Shown here one piece after another: positions 34,285-43,428 of a DNA stretch of 64,000 nt. The DNA is taken from NCBI RefSeq assembly GCF_008000815.1, contig NZ_CP042806.1, forward strand, positions 2,046,001 through 2,110,000. Reading direction: 5' to 3'. Position 1 is the stretch's first letter. Every line of letters begins with the position of its first letter. The notes under the pieces are model-generated. The model made no database searches. It was given only the letters and a program-made list of their open reading frames with translations, and was not told where the DNA came from. Position numbers and translations under genes: made by a program. The stretch comes from Terriglobus albidus. Its GTDB lineage: Bacteria > Acidobacteriota > Terriglobia > Terriglobales > Acidobacteriaceae.

Positions 34285-36366
34285 TTACTTGTCCTGCAGG
34301 GCTGAGGTGCGTGAAGGCGTAGCGCGGGCGAGCTTGACGCGGGCGCTGTCGAGCTTCTTCTGCACCTTGGCCTGGTCCGCCGGATCGGCGTCCGGGGCCA
34401 GAGCCATCTTGTATTCCTTCATCGAGCGCTCCCACCAGGTGACGGCTTGCTTCAACTTGCCGGTCTGGAGGTAGAGCTCACCCAGATGGTCATAGACCGT
34501 CGGGTCGGTCGAGATGCGATCCTTCGCCTTCAGCAGGTACTCCTCGGCAAGCGTGTACTGCCCGCTCTTGAAGTAAGCCCAGCCGAGAGAATCGAGATAG
34601 GCGCCGTTCTGCGGATCGAGCTCGACAGCTTTGCGGACCATGTCGAGAGCTTCATTCACCTTCTGCCCGCGGTCGGCCAGCATATAACCCAGATAGTTGA
34701 GGGTGGCGGCATTGTTGGGGTCGAGCGTAAGCACCTTGCGGAACTCGATCTCGGCCTGATCAAAGAGCTTCTGACGCTCTGCCAGCGTACCACGCGAGAA
34801 ATAGAGGTAGATCTTGTCTTCGTTGCGCGAAGTGATTCCTTCCACCTGTGAGAGCTGCTCGTCGGCATCTTTCCAGCGCTTCAGCCGGATGTACATCTGC
34901 GCGAGCTGCATGCGGGTATCGCGATCGTCGTCACCGCCCAGCTGGGCCTTGGCAATCGTAATCGCTTCGTCAACCTTGCCGGTATCGGCGAGCGTGCCCG
35001 CATAGACCATCTGGACGGATTTGTCTTTGGGCAGAGCCTTGGCTGCCTCAGCCGCGGCGGCCGTCATCTTCGCCCATTCGTGGTTATCGCGATAGGCATC
35101 GACCTCACCCATATAGCCACGGGAGACGTTATCGCCGCCGAGGGCGATAATCTGCCTATAGGCGTCGACGGCCTGGGCGGTCTTGCCCTGTTCCTTGAGC
35201 ACAATGCCAAGACGATCGAGGAAAAGCCCACGATTGTTCTTTTCGCCATCGGTGTAGTTGCCATCGGCGTGAGCTGTGTCGCCAAGCAGCTTGGTCAGCG
35301 TTGCGACAGCATCATCGAAGCGGCCGAGTGAATCGTAGAGAAGGGCTTCGTTGTAGCTGAGCTCAAGCGAGTCTGTGACCAGGGTCTTGGCCTTCTTGAG
35401 CGTGGTGAGTGCTTCGTCGTAATGTCCCTGCCGGCGCTGGATCTCGGAGATGCGGATGTACGACTGAGCATCCTGCGGCTCTGCGGTGACGATGTCCTGG
35501 TATTGCTTCAGAGCGGCGTCGAACTGACCATCCAGCAGCAGAGCACTGGCAAGGCCGCGCTGCGCGTCGAGATTGTCGTTGTCGATATCAAGAGATCGCT
35601 GGTAGGCAGCAGCGGCCTCCTTGGGCTTCTTCAACTGGTCATAAGTCAAGCCCAGGGAGTACTCCATCCGCGCGGTACGATCCGTGATGGGCAGCGCGTT
35701 GATGAGCTGCGCGATGCGGTCGTATTGGTTCTGTTCCCCATAGAGGCGAACCATCGCGAGGATGACCTCTTCCGAGGTTCCGTCAAGCTTCTGCGCCGTC
35801 TTCAGTTCTCCTTCAGCCTTATCGTTCTCGTGGTTCAGGGCATAGAGCTGGCCGAGCAGAAGATGATCTTCCACGCTGTCCGGCTTCAGACGGACGATGG
35901 CCTTGTACTCGGTAAGAGCTAACTGCAGCATCTGCTGCGACTGATTGTTGGGTGTTCCATCGCCAAGCGAGCGGAGATAGATCTTGCCCAGGATGTTGTG
36001 GGCTTCCACATCATCGGGATTCTTCTTGACCTGTTCCTGCGCGACCGAAACGGCTTCACGGACGCGGCCAAGTTTCAGATAGAGATCGGCAAGACCATTC
36101 TGCAACTGTGCTGAGTCAGAATCGGCATTCAACGCCAGCTTGTACTCTTCGATAGCCTGCGTGGCGTAATCGGTGCGGCCCTGGTTGATGGCCAGCTCTT
36201 CATACATGTGGGCGAGGCTGTAGTGGTAGTAAGCAGCAGAACGATCAGGACCCCTGGGCGGCTCAGGCGCGTTTTTTTGCTGGGCAGCAACGGGCAGGGT
36301 GGCCAGCAGCGCAGCCGCCGTGAGAAAGACTGGACGAGCCGAAAAGATACGCCGGAAGAATGTCAT
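34285..36366 (-). CDS. Exported TPR-repeat protein
   Basis: 693 residues with a signal peptide (FFRRIFSARPVFLTAAALLATLPVAAQQ style). About 14 TPR units fill residues 50-670; examples are AQLQNGLADLYLKLGRVREAV, AATLNYLGYMLADRGQKVNEAL and YLDSLGWAYFKSGQYTLAEEYL. It is probably a periplasmic or outer-membrane-associated scaffold in cell-envelope assembly. No enzymatic domain is seen and the partner is unknown. It stands alone between dgt and purH with its own terminator. Confidence 0.8.
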   Translation of the reverse strand: MTFFRRIFSARPVFLTAAALLATLPVAAQQKNAPEPPRGPDRSAAYYHYSLAHMYEELAINQGRTDYATQAIEEYKLALNADSDSAQLQNGLADLYLKLGRVREAVSVAQEQVKKNPDDVEAHNILGKIYLRSLGDGTPNNQSQQMLQLALTEYKAIVRLKPDSVEDHLLLGQLYALNHENDKAEGELKTAQKLDGTSEEVILAMVRLYGEQNQYDRIAQLINALPITDRTARMEYSLGLTYDQLKKPKEAAAAYQRSLDIDNDNLDAQRGLASALLLDGQFDAALKQYQDIVTAEPQDAQSYIRISEIQRRQGHYDEALTTLKKAKTLVTDSLELSYNEALLYDSLGRFDDAVATLTKLLGDTAHADGNYTDGEKNNRGLFLDRLGIVLKEQGKTAQAVDAYRQIIALGGDNVSRGYMGEVDAYRDNHEWAKMTAAAAEAAKALPKDKSVQMVYAGTLADTGKVDEAITIAKAQLGGDDDRDTRMQLAQMYIRLKRWKDADEQLSQVEGITSRNEDKIYLYFSRGTLAERQKLFDQAEIEFRKVLTLDPNNAATLNYLGYMLADRGQKVNEALDMVRKAVELDPQNGAYLDSLGWAYFKSGQYTLAEEYLLKAKDRISTDPTVYDHLGELYLQTGKLKQAVTWWERSMKEYKMALAPDADPADQAKVQKKLDSARVKLARATPSRTSALQDK

Positions 36367-36426
36367 CAGGTCCTAGGGGCGGCTGGTAGCCGCGTCACTT
36401 GGGGTTAGACGATTGTACCCACAGGT

Positions 36427-36452
36427 GGGATGCTGACAACCGTCAGCATCCC
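36427..36452. terminator. Hairpin behind purH
   Basis: A perfect 11-bp inverted repeat GGGATGCTGAC-AACC-GTCAGCATCCC lies 5 bp beyond the purH stop. The tail lacks a run of T on the minus strand, so it may act as a transcript-end stabiliser rather than a classical terminator. Confidence 0.5.
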
Positions 36453-36456
36453 TATA

Positions 36457-38064
36457 TTATCCGTGACGGAAGTGACGAATTCCAGTGAATACCATCGCCA
36501 GGTTGAGCCGGTTGGCGGCGGCAATGACGTCAGCATCCTTGACCGAGCCGCCCGGCTGAATGACGGCCGTCGCTCCAGCCGCTGCCACGGTTTCCAGGCC
36601 GTCCGGGAAGGGGAAGAAGGCATCGGAGGCGGCAACGGTCCCGGCCAGCGGTAGAACCGCCTTCAGGGCGCCGAACTTCGCAGCGTCTACGCGCGACATC
36701 TGCCCGGCGCCGATACCGACGGTTTGGCCGAAGACCTCCTGGCCGTGAGCCTCGGCACGGGCATAGACAATCGCGTTTGATTTCACATGCTTACAGACTC
36801 GCCAGGAGAAGAGCAGGGCTGTCAGCTCCTCCGGGGTGGGCTCGCGGTGGGTGACGATCTTCAGGTCACCGGCTTCGATCCTCTTGCGATCAGCATCCTG
36901 CAGCAGCAGGCCGCCGGAGATCTGCTTGATGACCTGCTGAGCTGGGTGCGCCTTCACCTCAACCAGCCGCAGATTCTTCTTCGCGGCAAAGATAGCCTGA
37001 GCCTCAGGAGTAAAGCCGGGGGCGGCGATTGCTTCAACGAAGAGCTTGGCCATTTCAGCCGCCGCGGCTTCGTCAACCACCCGGTTCACACCAATGACGC
37101 CGCCGAAGGCGGAGATGGGATCGGCAGCCAGAGCTCGGACGTAGGCGTCGGCGACCGAGGTGCCGGTGGCCGCGCCGCAGGGGTTGGTGTGCTTGATGAT
37201 GGCGACCGCAGGCTCTGCAAATTCGCTGGCGAGCTCCCAGCAGGCATCCAGATCCACCAGGTTGTTGAACGACAACTCCTTACCCTGCAACTGTTTTCCG
37301 GCGGCGATGCCTTTGCCGGAGGCATCCAGATAGAGCGCTGCCGACTGATGCGGATTCTCGCCGTAGCGGAGGGTCTGCGCCAGTTTGAAGCCGAGCTCGA
37401 GGTGCTGCGGATACTCCCCGGTTTTGGCCTCCGGCTGGGTCAGAACCGTTTCCGGCTCGGCGTAAGGCAGTTTCGCCAGGGTCGCGGCGATGGCGGAATC
37501 ATAGGCGGCGGTGGTGGCAAAGGCAGTTTGGGCCAGCCGCCATCGGGTCTCGCCGGAGAGCTGGCCGCTGTTGGCCTGGAGCTCTGAGGAGATGGCGGCA
37601 TAGTCGGCTACGCGGGTGAGGATGGCGACGTCCTCGAAGTTTTTGGCGGCAGAGCGCACCATCGAGGGACCACCAATATCAATGTTTTCAATCAGTTCGC
37701 CGAAGGTAACGCCGGGCTTGGCGGCGGTGGCCTCGAAGGCATAGAGGTTGACTACAACCATGTCGATGTCCTCGATGCCGTGCTCGCGGACGGCAGCGAC
37801 ATGCTCAGGAACGCTGCGGCGATGCAGGATACCGCCATGGACCTTGGGGTGCAGCGTCTTGACGCGGCCATCCAGCATCTCGGGGAAGCCGGTGAGGTCG
37901 GAGATATCGCGAACAGCAAGACCTGCGTCACGCAGCGTCTTTGCGGTGCCACCAGTCGAAACGAGCTCGACGCCCTGCGCGGCCAGGGCGCGGGCAAAGT
38001 CGGTGAGTCCGGATTTATCGGTGACGGAGAGGAGGGCGCGGCGTACAGGCTTCAGGTCAGTCAT
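36457..38064 (-). CDS. purH: Bifunctional AICAR transformylase / IMP cyclohydrolase
   Basis: 535 residues, usual length. N-terminal cyclohydrolase (MGS-like) domain: ALLSVTDKSGLTDFARAL, GVELVSTGGTAKTLRDAGL, FPEMLDGRVKTLHPKVHGGIL. C-terminal transformylase: RYGENPHQSAALY, GKELSFNNLVDLDACWEL, and IKHTNPCGAATG with the catalytic Lys-His. It makes the last two steps of IMP synthesis from AICAR and 10-formyl-THF. AAGGCGGA precedes the ATG. Monocistronic in this context. Confidence 0.96.
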   Translation of the reverse strand: MTDLKPVRRALLSVTDKSGLTDFARALAAQGVELVSTGGTAKTLRDAGLAVRDISDLTGFPEMLDGRVKTLHPKVHGGILHRRSVPEHVAAVREHGIEDIDMVVVNLYAFEATAAKPGVTFGELIENIDIGGPSMVRSAAKNFEDVAILTRVADYAAISSELQANSGQLSGETRWRLAQTAFATTAAYDSAIAATLAKLPYAEPETVLTQPEAKTGEYPQHLELGFKLAQTLRYGENPHQSAALYLDASGKGIAAGKQLQGKELSFNNLVDLDACWELASEFAEPAVAIIKHTNPCGAATGTSVADAYVRALAADPISAFGGVIGVNRVVDEAAAAEMAKLFVEAIAAPGFTPEAQAIFAAKKNLRLVEVKAHPAQQVIKQISGGLLLQDADRKRIEAGDLKIVTHREPTPEELTALLFSWRVCKHVKSNAIVYARAEAHGQEVFGQTVGIGAGQMSRVDAAKFGALKAVLPLAGTVAASDAFFPFPDGLETVAAAGATAVIQPGGSVKDADVIAAANRLNLAMVFTGIRHFRHG

Positions 38065-38130
38065 TCCGCCTTCTATTTTAGGGGAGTGGGGGATTACCGG
38101 TTGGGCGAGGTGTCCTGCAAAGGCGAAGCG

Positions 38131-38201
38131 GGTCCTTCGCTGCGCTCAGAATGACAGACCCGAAATATATCGGTTGTCATCCTGAGCAGGGCGAAGGATC
38201 C
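38131..38201. repeat. Palindromic intergenic repeat (REP-like)
   Basis: Two imperfect inverted arms, GGTCCTTCGCTGCGCTCAGAATGACA at one side and its counterpart TGTCATCCTGAGCAGGGCGAAGGATCC at the other (38173-38201). They form a long hairpin around an AT-rich centre (ATATATCGG). It lies in the purH promoter region. Similar TCATTCTGAGCG-type repeats are, to my knowledge, scattered through acidobacterial genomes. Confidence 0.6.
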
Positions 38202-38213
38202 GCTGTTTGAGAG

Positions 38214-38996
38214 CTACGGCAGTTCGCGAGCCCAGATATTACGGAAGCTGAGCGGCTCGCTCTTGTCGCCATGGGCTTGCAGCTTGATCGGCGCGCGGTC
38301 GTAAGCCTTGTAGACCGGCGGGCCGATGTACAGGGTTTCTCCCTTGAGCTGGAAGTGGTTCTCCACCAGTACGCCGTTGAACAGCACGGTAGCGTAGGCC
38401 GGAGTCTTTACAGAACCATCGGTGTTGAAGGTCGGCGCAGTCCAGATGACGTCATAGCTCTGCCACTCGCCGGGCTTCAAGCCTGGGTTGGCAAGCGGGA
38501 TCGCCTGTTTGTAGAGGCTGCCGGCCATGCCATTGACGTAGGTCTTGTTCTGGTAGGAGTCCAGCACCTGTAATTCGTAGCCTGTGTCGCCGGTACCGGT
38601 AGATGCGAGGAAGATGCCGCTGTTGCCGCGGCCCTGGCCTTCACCGGCGATGGTGGCAGGAACACGCCACTCAATATGGAGCTGGTAGTTGCGGAAGGTT
38701 TTCTTCGTCTCGATGTTGCCGACGCCCTTCTCCTTGTTCACGGTGAGGATGCCGCCATTGACGCTCCACTTTGCGGAAGACTTGTCACTGACCTGAACCC
38801 ATTGGTCGAGATTTTTGCCATCGAACAGCACGATCGCGTCCGAGGGAGGAGGCGTGGTAACGGCGCCAGCGGGAGTCACAACCGGCGGGACCGGCGACCA
38901 GACCTCGGTGTCTTCTGGCTTAGGCTTGGCCGTCTCCTGAGCGAAGACGGCAGTTGCGGCGAAACTTAGGGCGACGGGAAGCAGTAAGCGGCGCAT
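38214..38996 (-). CDS. Secreted DUF1080 (3-keto-disaccharide hydrolase-type) protein
   Basis: 260 residues with a signal peptide (RRLLLPVALSFAATAVFAQ). The beta-sandwich DUF1080 domain covers about 50-258: DAIVLFDGKNLDQWVQVSDKS, FRNYQLHIEWRVPATIAGEGQGRGNSG, IFLASTGTGDTGYELQVLDSY, and the end PIKLQAHGDKSEPLSFRNIWARELP. Family members bind or cleave glycans in the periplasm. It stands alone between purH and pyrD. Confidence 0.85.
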   Translation of the reverse strand: MRRLLLPVALSFAATAVFAQETAKPKPEDTEVWSPVPPVVTPAGAVTTPPPSDAIVLFDGKNLDQWVQVSDKSSAKWSVNGGILTVNKEKGVGNIETKKTFRNYQLHIEWRVPATIAGEGQGRGNSGIFLASTGTGDTGYELQVLDSYQNKTYVNGMAGSLYKQAIPLANPGLKPGEWQSYDVIWTAPTFNTDGSVKTPAYATVLFNGVLVENHFQLKGETLYIGPPVYKAYDRAPIKLQAHGDKSEPLSFRNIWARELP

Positions 38997-39023
38997 GCCG
39001 TGCCAGCATACGTCAGAGCGGCC

Positions 39024-39950
39024 TCAGGCGGAAAGCATGGCTCCGGTAAGATCGCGCACCCGCTCCACGTCGTGCGAGCGGCACCAGGACCTCACGCCGG
39101 TAGCGATGACCTCCACCGCACGCGGATCTGCGTAGCTTGCTGTGCCCACCTGAACCGCTGTAGCGCCAGCCAGCATGAACTCCACGGCATCTTCCGCACA
39201 GACAATGCCGCCCAGGCCGACAACGGGGATCGCCACGGCGCGCGATGTTTCACGGACCATACGCACAGCGATCGGTTTGATCGCCGGGCCGGAGAGTCCG
39301 CCCGTGGTATTGGCGATGCGCGGCTTGCGGGTCTCGATATCGATGGAGAGCGCCAGGAATGTATTGACCAGCGAGACGGCGTCGGCGCCGGCATCCTGGG
39401 CGACCCGCGCCATCTGCCCGATGTTAGTGACATTGGGAGAGAGTTTCACCATGATGGGCCGCTGCGTTTCTCTACGGATGCGCGCCACCAGGTCGTAGAG
39501 CATCATGCCGTCGGTGCCGAAGACCATGCCGCCGTGCGAGGTGTTCGGGCAGGAGGCGTTCAATTCGTACATAGCGATACCGTCGGCCTGGTCAAGAGCG
39601 CGGACGACCTCAATGCAGTCTTCGACGGTGTAGCCGAAGACGTTGGCGATGCAGACGGCTCCGCGGATCTGGCGAATCTTCGGAAGCTTTTCCTCGATGA
39701 AGGCGCGGACGCCGACGTTCTGCAGGCCGATGGCATTCATCATGCCGCTGGCGGTTTCGATGATACGCGGCGAGGGATTGCCGGCCATGGGCTCGGCCGA
39801 GAGGCCCTTGGTGACGAAAGCGCCAATCTTGTCGAGCGAGAGGATGTCTTCAAATTCGACACCGTAACCGAAGGTTCCGCTGGCGGCGATGACAGGAGAA
39901 CGAAGCTCCACGCCGGCGATAGTAACGCGCATGTCGGGCGACTTGATCAC
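39024..39950 (-). CDS. pyrD: Dihydroorotate dehydrogenase, class 1B type
   Basis: 308 residues. The start is either GTG at 39950 or ATG at 39932 (MRVTIAGVELRSPVIAAS); neither has a strong ribosome site. FMN-barrel motifs: SPVIAASGTFGYGVEFE, NAIGLQNVGVRAFIEE, and YELNASCPNTSHGGM with the Cys base of class 1 enzymes. Then VKLSPNVTNIGQMARVAQDAGADA, NTTGGLSGPAIKPIAVRMV and VVGLGGIVCAEDAVEFMLAGATAVQVG. It oxidises dihydroorotate to orotate. No pyrK-like electron-transfer gene is next to it. Confidence 0.92.
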   Translation of the reverse strand: MIKSPDMRVTIAGVELRSPVIAASGTFGYGVEFEDILSLDKIGAFVTKGLSAEPMAGNPSPRIIETASGMMNAIGLQNVGVRAFIEEKLPKIRQIRGAVCIANVFGYTVEDCIEVVRALDQADGIAMYELNASCPNTSHGGMVFGTDGMMLYDLVARIRRETQRPIMVKLSPNVTNIGQMARVAQDAGADAVSLVNTFLALSIDIETRKPRIANTTGGLSGPAIKPIAVRMVRETSRAVAIPVVGLGGIVCAEDAVEFMLAGATAVQVGTASYADPRAVEVIATGVRSWCRSHDVERVRDLTGAMLSA

Positions 39951-40061
39951 TCTTTCTCTATGTTATCGCCCATGGGCGTTTCACGGTCTGGAAGGTAAAT
40001 TTGACAAAAAACAGGCGAATTGCGGTGTATCGTGTGGGCACTTATTCCTAGGGAGGGTGCC

Positions 40062-40553
40062 ATGCGTTGTGATCATCGTAGTGTTGCCCTGTTTGCCTGC
40101 TGTTTATCGATCGGTGCTTTTGCGGCCGCGCAATCGCCGGAGCCAATGGTCTTCAAACCAGCGGTTGGAACAACAATGACGCATCATCCGGCTCTGCCGG
40201 CATGCGCGCAGCTTGCGGTTCAGGAAGGAGACCCGTCGAAGGGGAGCTCCACGATCCTGATGAAGGCTACTGCCGGTTGCGTTATCCCTTGGCACTTCCA
40301 TACGGCCAAGGAGCGCCTGGTCATTGTTAGCGGAACCGCTAAGGGCGAGATGCGGATGAAGGATATGAAGCCGCTAACGTTGAAGGCAGGTGATTACCTG
40401 GTGCTGCCAGCCAAGGAAATTCATCAGTTCACCGCCCTAACGGCAGTGACGCTCTTCAATTTCACCGATACCACCTTCGATATTCACTATGTCGACGGTG
40501 CGGGGAAAGAGATTCCGCCCGATCAGGCGGTGAAGACAAAGAAGGCGAAGTAG
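40062..40553 (+). CDS. Secreted cupin-domain protein
   Basis: 163 residues from the ATG at 40062 (GGGAGGGTGCC directly upstream; the open frame to 40020 is not needed). A signal peptide (VALFACCLSIGAFAAAQS) precedes a single cupin barrel: CVIPWHFHTAKERLVIVSGTAKGEM and GDYLVLPAKEIHQFTALTAV. These give the metal-binding His-x-His and later His typical of cupins. The substrate is unknown. Its 3' end is part of an 85-bp tandem duplication. Confidence 0.8.
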   Translation: MRCDHRSVALFACCLSIGAFAAAQSPEPMVFKPAVGTTMTHHPALPACAQLAVQEGDPSKGSSTILMKATAGCVIPWHFHTAKERLVIVSGTAKGEMRMKDMKPLTLKAGDYLVLPAKEIHQFTALTAVTLFNFTDTTFDIHYVDGAGKEIPPDQAVKTKKAK

Positions 40554-40658
40554 ATCACTGCGCGACGGCGACCATGTCGACAGTGCAGGAAAAGAGATTC
40601 CGCCGGATCAGGCAGTGAAGACCAAGATGGCGAAGTAGATCACTGCGCGACGGCGACC
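40489..40658. repeat. 85-bp tandem duplication at convergent gene ends
   Basis: The unit 40489-40573 recurs at 40574-40658 with a few base changes (GTCGACGGTG versus GTCGACAGTG). It spans the last codons of the cupin gene and the last codons of the opposing pseudogene. 85 is not a multiple of three, and the second copy lies outside the cupin gene, so the cupin protein is unaffected. Confidence 0.85.
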
Positions 40659-40911
40659 GGAGTCTCGTCGACTTCTTTGTATCCGGTGGGCACTTCAAAG
40701 AGTTCCTGTGGAGGCTCGTGGCGGTCGACATTGCGGACGGCGACGATCTGTTCGCCGGAGCGCGGGTCCTTATGGCTTATCAGCATGTAGATCTGCAGAT
40801 TCCGTGGATGAAGGTCTGCGGCCCGCGGTAGTCCGGCGGCATGGGCTGCTGGGCCGAAACGGCGGTGGCAGCGAAAAGGGCGATGGTTGCCAGGGAAGAG
40901 GAGCGGAGCAT
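40640..40911 (-). pseudogene. Secreted protein gene reduced to its two ends
   Basis: From 40911 the frame gives a signal peptide and start (LATIALFAATAVSAQQPMPPDYRGPQ), then a shifted frame gives LQIYMLISHKDPRSGEQIVA and VRNVDRHEPPQELFEVPTGY, ending with a stop at 40640. Both parts resemble the start and end of one acidobacterial secreted family of roughly 300 residues, with PPDYRG near the N-terminus and a DPR-x-GEQIV motif near the C-terminus. The middle of some 200 residues is missing and the frames do not match, so an internal deletion killed the gene. The family has no known function. Confidence 0.6.
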
Positions 40912-40978
40912 CGGGAACTGCACCTCCGCAGCCAGCATAGCGCAGCCGGGCGGGCCGGACGATAGAATAGAAGCAACT

Positions 40979-42298
40979 ATGTTGGATCTGGGATTTGTCC
41001 GGGCGAACCTGGACGTGGTTAAGGCAAAACTGCGCCTGCGCGGCATGGACCCCGAGGCGGCGTTGGGCGATTTCGCCACGCTGGACGCGGAGCGTCGCGC
41101 AGCGATCACCGAGGTGGAAAACCTGAAGGCGGAGCGTAACCGGCTCTCGGCCGAAGTGGCTAACATCAAGCGTGCCGGCGGCGATGCTGCGTCGGTGATG
41201 GAGCAGACGAGGTCCTTAAAAGAAAAGATTGAAGGCCTGGAAGGCCACGCTGCGGAACTGGATGCGGCGCTGCTGAAGACCCTGCAGGCCATTCCTAATC
41301 TGCCGGCTGACGACGTGCCCGAGGGCGCCGACGAGCATGGCAATCTCCTGATCAAGACCTGGGGCGAGAAAGCCAGCTTCGATTTCGAGCCGAAGCCGCA
41401 CTGGGAGATCGCCGAGGCCCTGGGCATTGTGGACTTTGAGCGCGCTGCCAAGATCTCCGGTGCGCGCATGGTGGTGCACTTTGGCCAGGGAGCCCGCCTG
41501 GAGCGTGCCCTGGCGGCCTTCATGCTGGACCTCCACACCCGCGAGCATGGCTACATGGAGGTGCTGCCGCCCTTCATGGTGAATTCGCGCACCCTGTTCG
41601 GCACCGGGCAGTTGCCGAAGTTTGCCGAAGATCTCTTCCACTGTGACGACAGTGGCCCTTATGAAGGCGAGCTGAAGGACGGTGATCACTGGCTGATCCC
41701 GACCTCGGAGGTTCCCATCACCAACCTTTATGCCGGCGAAACGCTGGACGCGGGCCAGTTGCCGATCAGTTATACCGCTCATACGCCCTGCTTCCGCGCC
41801 GAGGCCGGATCGCACGGCCGGGATGTGCGCGGCATGATCCGTCAGCACCAGTTCCAGAAGGTAGAGCTGATCAAGTTCACTACTCCGGAGACTTCACCCG
41901 AAGAGCACGAGAAGCTGACCCACAACGCTGAGACCGTGCTGGAGAGGCTGGGCCTGCCGTACCGGCGCATGCTGCTGTGCACCGGTGACATGGGCTTCAG
42001 CTCGTCGAAGACCTATGACCTTGAGGTCTGGTTGCCAGGGCAGCAGACCTACCGCGAGATCAGCTCCTGCTCCAACTGCGGCGACTTCCAGGCGAGGCGT
42101 GCCGGCATTCGCTACCGCCCTGCGGGCGCGAAGAAGAGCGAGCTGCTGCACACGCTGAACGGCAGCGGTCTGGCTGTGGGCCGGACGTATCTGGCGATCC
42201 TTGAAAACTACCAGCAGGCGGATGGCACCGTGCGCGTGCCCCCGGCTCTGGTGCCTTACATGAATGGCGAAACCGTCATCGGAAAGCAGGTACGCTGA
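40979..42298 (+). CDS. serS: Seryl-tRNA synthetase
   Basis: 439 residues from the ATG at 40979 (MLDLGFVRANLDVVKAKLRL). The N-terminal coiled-coil arm is at about 25-110. Class II core: motif 2 FRAEAGSHGRDVRGMIRQHQ, LIPTSEVPITNLYAGE for serine binding, SCSNCGDFQARRAGIRYR, and motif 3 LNGSGLAVGRTYLAILENYQ. It charges tRNA-Ser. The stop overlaps the start of the next gene (TGATG), so translation is coupled. Confidence 0.96.
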   Translation: MLDLGFVRANLDVVKAKLRLRGMDPEAALGDFATLDAERRAAITEVENLKAERNRLSAEVANIKRAGGDAASVMEQTRSLKEKIEGLEGHAAELDAALLKTLQAIPNLPADDVPEGADEHGNLLIKTWGEKASFDFEPKPHWEIAEALGIVDFERAAKISGARMVVHFGQGARLERALAAFMLDLHTREHGYMEVLPPFMVNSRTLFGTGQLPKFAEDLFHCDDSGPYEGELKDGDHWLIPTSEVPITNLYAGETLDAGQLPISYTAHTPCFRAEAGSHGRDVRGMIRQHQFQKVELIKFTTPETSPEEHEKLTHNAETVLERLGLPYRRMLLCTGDMGFSSSKTYDLEVWLPGQQTYREISSCSNCGDFQARRAGIRYRPAGAKKSELLHTLNGSGLAVGRTYLAILENYQQADGTVRVPPALVPYMNGETVIGKQVR

Positions 42299-42654
42299 TG
42301 CGGCTCCTTCGTAACTACATCTTCTGGACCTATGAGCGGGGCAGCCTGCACTACGACATCATGGTCACGCTCATTCTGGCGTTCCTGTTTATCTCGCCGC
42401 ACTACATCGATTTCAAGGATCGTCCGCAGGACAGCCCGCTGGAGCCGACGCAGACGCTGGTGCAGGAAGCCGGCAGCGGCTATGTCTATACCTTGCGCCC
42501 ACAGGACATCCGTCATGACACAGGCGACCTGAGTGGCGACCTGCTGTACGCGGTTGTTCAGTACGCCGGTCCGGTGACGATGGACAGGTATGAGGTCGTG
42601 AAGGACGCTCATGGCAAGGTGATCCGGTACAAGGTCTGGGTCCATCGCCCCTAG
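42298..42654 (+). CDS. Hypothetical inner-membrane protein coupled to serS
   Basis: 118 residues. The ATG overlaps the serS stop by one base. One transmembrane helix (DIMVTLILAFLFISPHYI) follows a basic N-terminus, then a periplasmic domain (GYVYTLRPQDIRH, YEVVKDAHGKVIRYKVWVHRP). No family name is known to me. It precedes a LolA-like gene by 59 bp and may work with it at the envelope. Confidence 0.7.
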   Translation: MRLLRNYIFWTYERGSLHYDIMVTLILAFLFISPHYIDFKDRPQDSPLEPTQTLVQEAGSGYVYTLRPQDIRHDTGDLSGDLLYAVVQYAGPVTMDRYEVVKDAHGKVIRYKVWVHRP

Positions 42655-42713
42655 CGAAGGTGACCTTTCCTGGCTGGTTGCATCCAATCACTCTGAGGAT
42701 TTGTTGAAAGCCT

Positions 42714-43409
42714 ATGCGCTTTGCATTCGTTAAGTTCACTGCCGCGGCCGCGCTGATACTGGCCGCTTTCTCTGTGAAACCATCGTCGGCCCAGAACGCC
42801 GACGTACAGAAGATCGTGCAGCAGATGGATGCCGCCGCTGCGAAGTTCCAGTCCGCAACAGCCGATCTCCGCTGGGATAACTATGAGCGGGTAGTGCGCG
42901 AGACCACGACGCAGACCGGCATCATCTACTTCCAGAAGAAGGGCAATGCGACCGACATGGGCGCGGTGATCCAAAAGCCGGCGAAGAAGGTGGTCGCCTA
43001 CTCAGGGGGGCTGCTGAAGATGTATGAGCCGAACATTGACAGTCTCACGCTCATCGATACCAGCAAGAACCAGGCTGAGGTAGAGAGCTTTCTGACACTG
43101 GGCTTTGGCGGCTCAGGAACAGCACTGGAAAAGCAGTGGGCGATTACTTCGCAAGGTACGGAGACGATTGACGGCGTGCAGACGGCGAAGCTTGACCTTG
43201 TTCCTAAGCAAGAGTCCATCAAGAAATCGTGTACGCATATCACGATCTGGCTGGACACTGCTCGAGGTGTCACGTTGAAGCAGCAGATATTTATGCCCTC
43301 GGGAGACCAGAAGATCTCCTACTACACCAACATCAAGGTCAACGGGAAGATCGACGCCAAGACCTTCGAGATTAAGACGACGAGCAAGACTGCAGTGAAG
43401 AGGCCTTAG
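42714..43409 (+). CDS. LolA-like outer-membrane lipoprotein-sorting protein
   Basis: 231 residues with a signal peptide (FTAAAALILAAFSVKPSSAQ). The LolA-type beta-sheet fold is suggested by VQKIVQQMDAAAAKFQSATADLRW, QTGIIYFQKKGNATDMG, YSGGLLKMYEPNIDSLTLID and GVQTAKLDLVPKQE. Such periplasmic carriers bind lipoprotein acyl chains or other lipids. It ends the serS transcript, with a strong terminator behind it. Confidence 0.8.
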   Translation: MRFAFVKFTAAAALILAAFSVKPSSAQNADVQKIVQQMDAAAAKFQSATADLRWDNYERVVRETTTQTGIIYFQKKGNATDMGAVIQKPAKKVVAYSGGLLKMYEPNIDSLTLIDTSKNQAEVESFLTLGFGGSGTALEKQWAITSQGTETIDGVQTAKLDLVPKQESIKKSCTHITIWLDTARGVTLKQQIFMPSGDQKISYYTNIKVNGKIDAKTFEIKTTSKTAVKRP

Positions 43410-43428
43410 TCAAAGTTAGATGAGTGAC

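Noticed and set aside
39000-39998. 332-codon plus-strand frame opposite pyrD
   Set aside because: Antisense shadow with His/Asp-rich nonsense composition.
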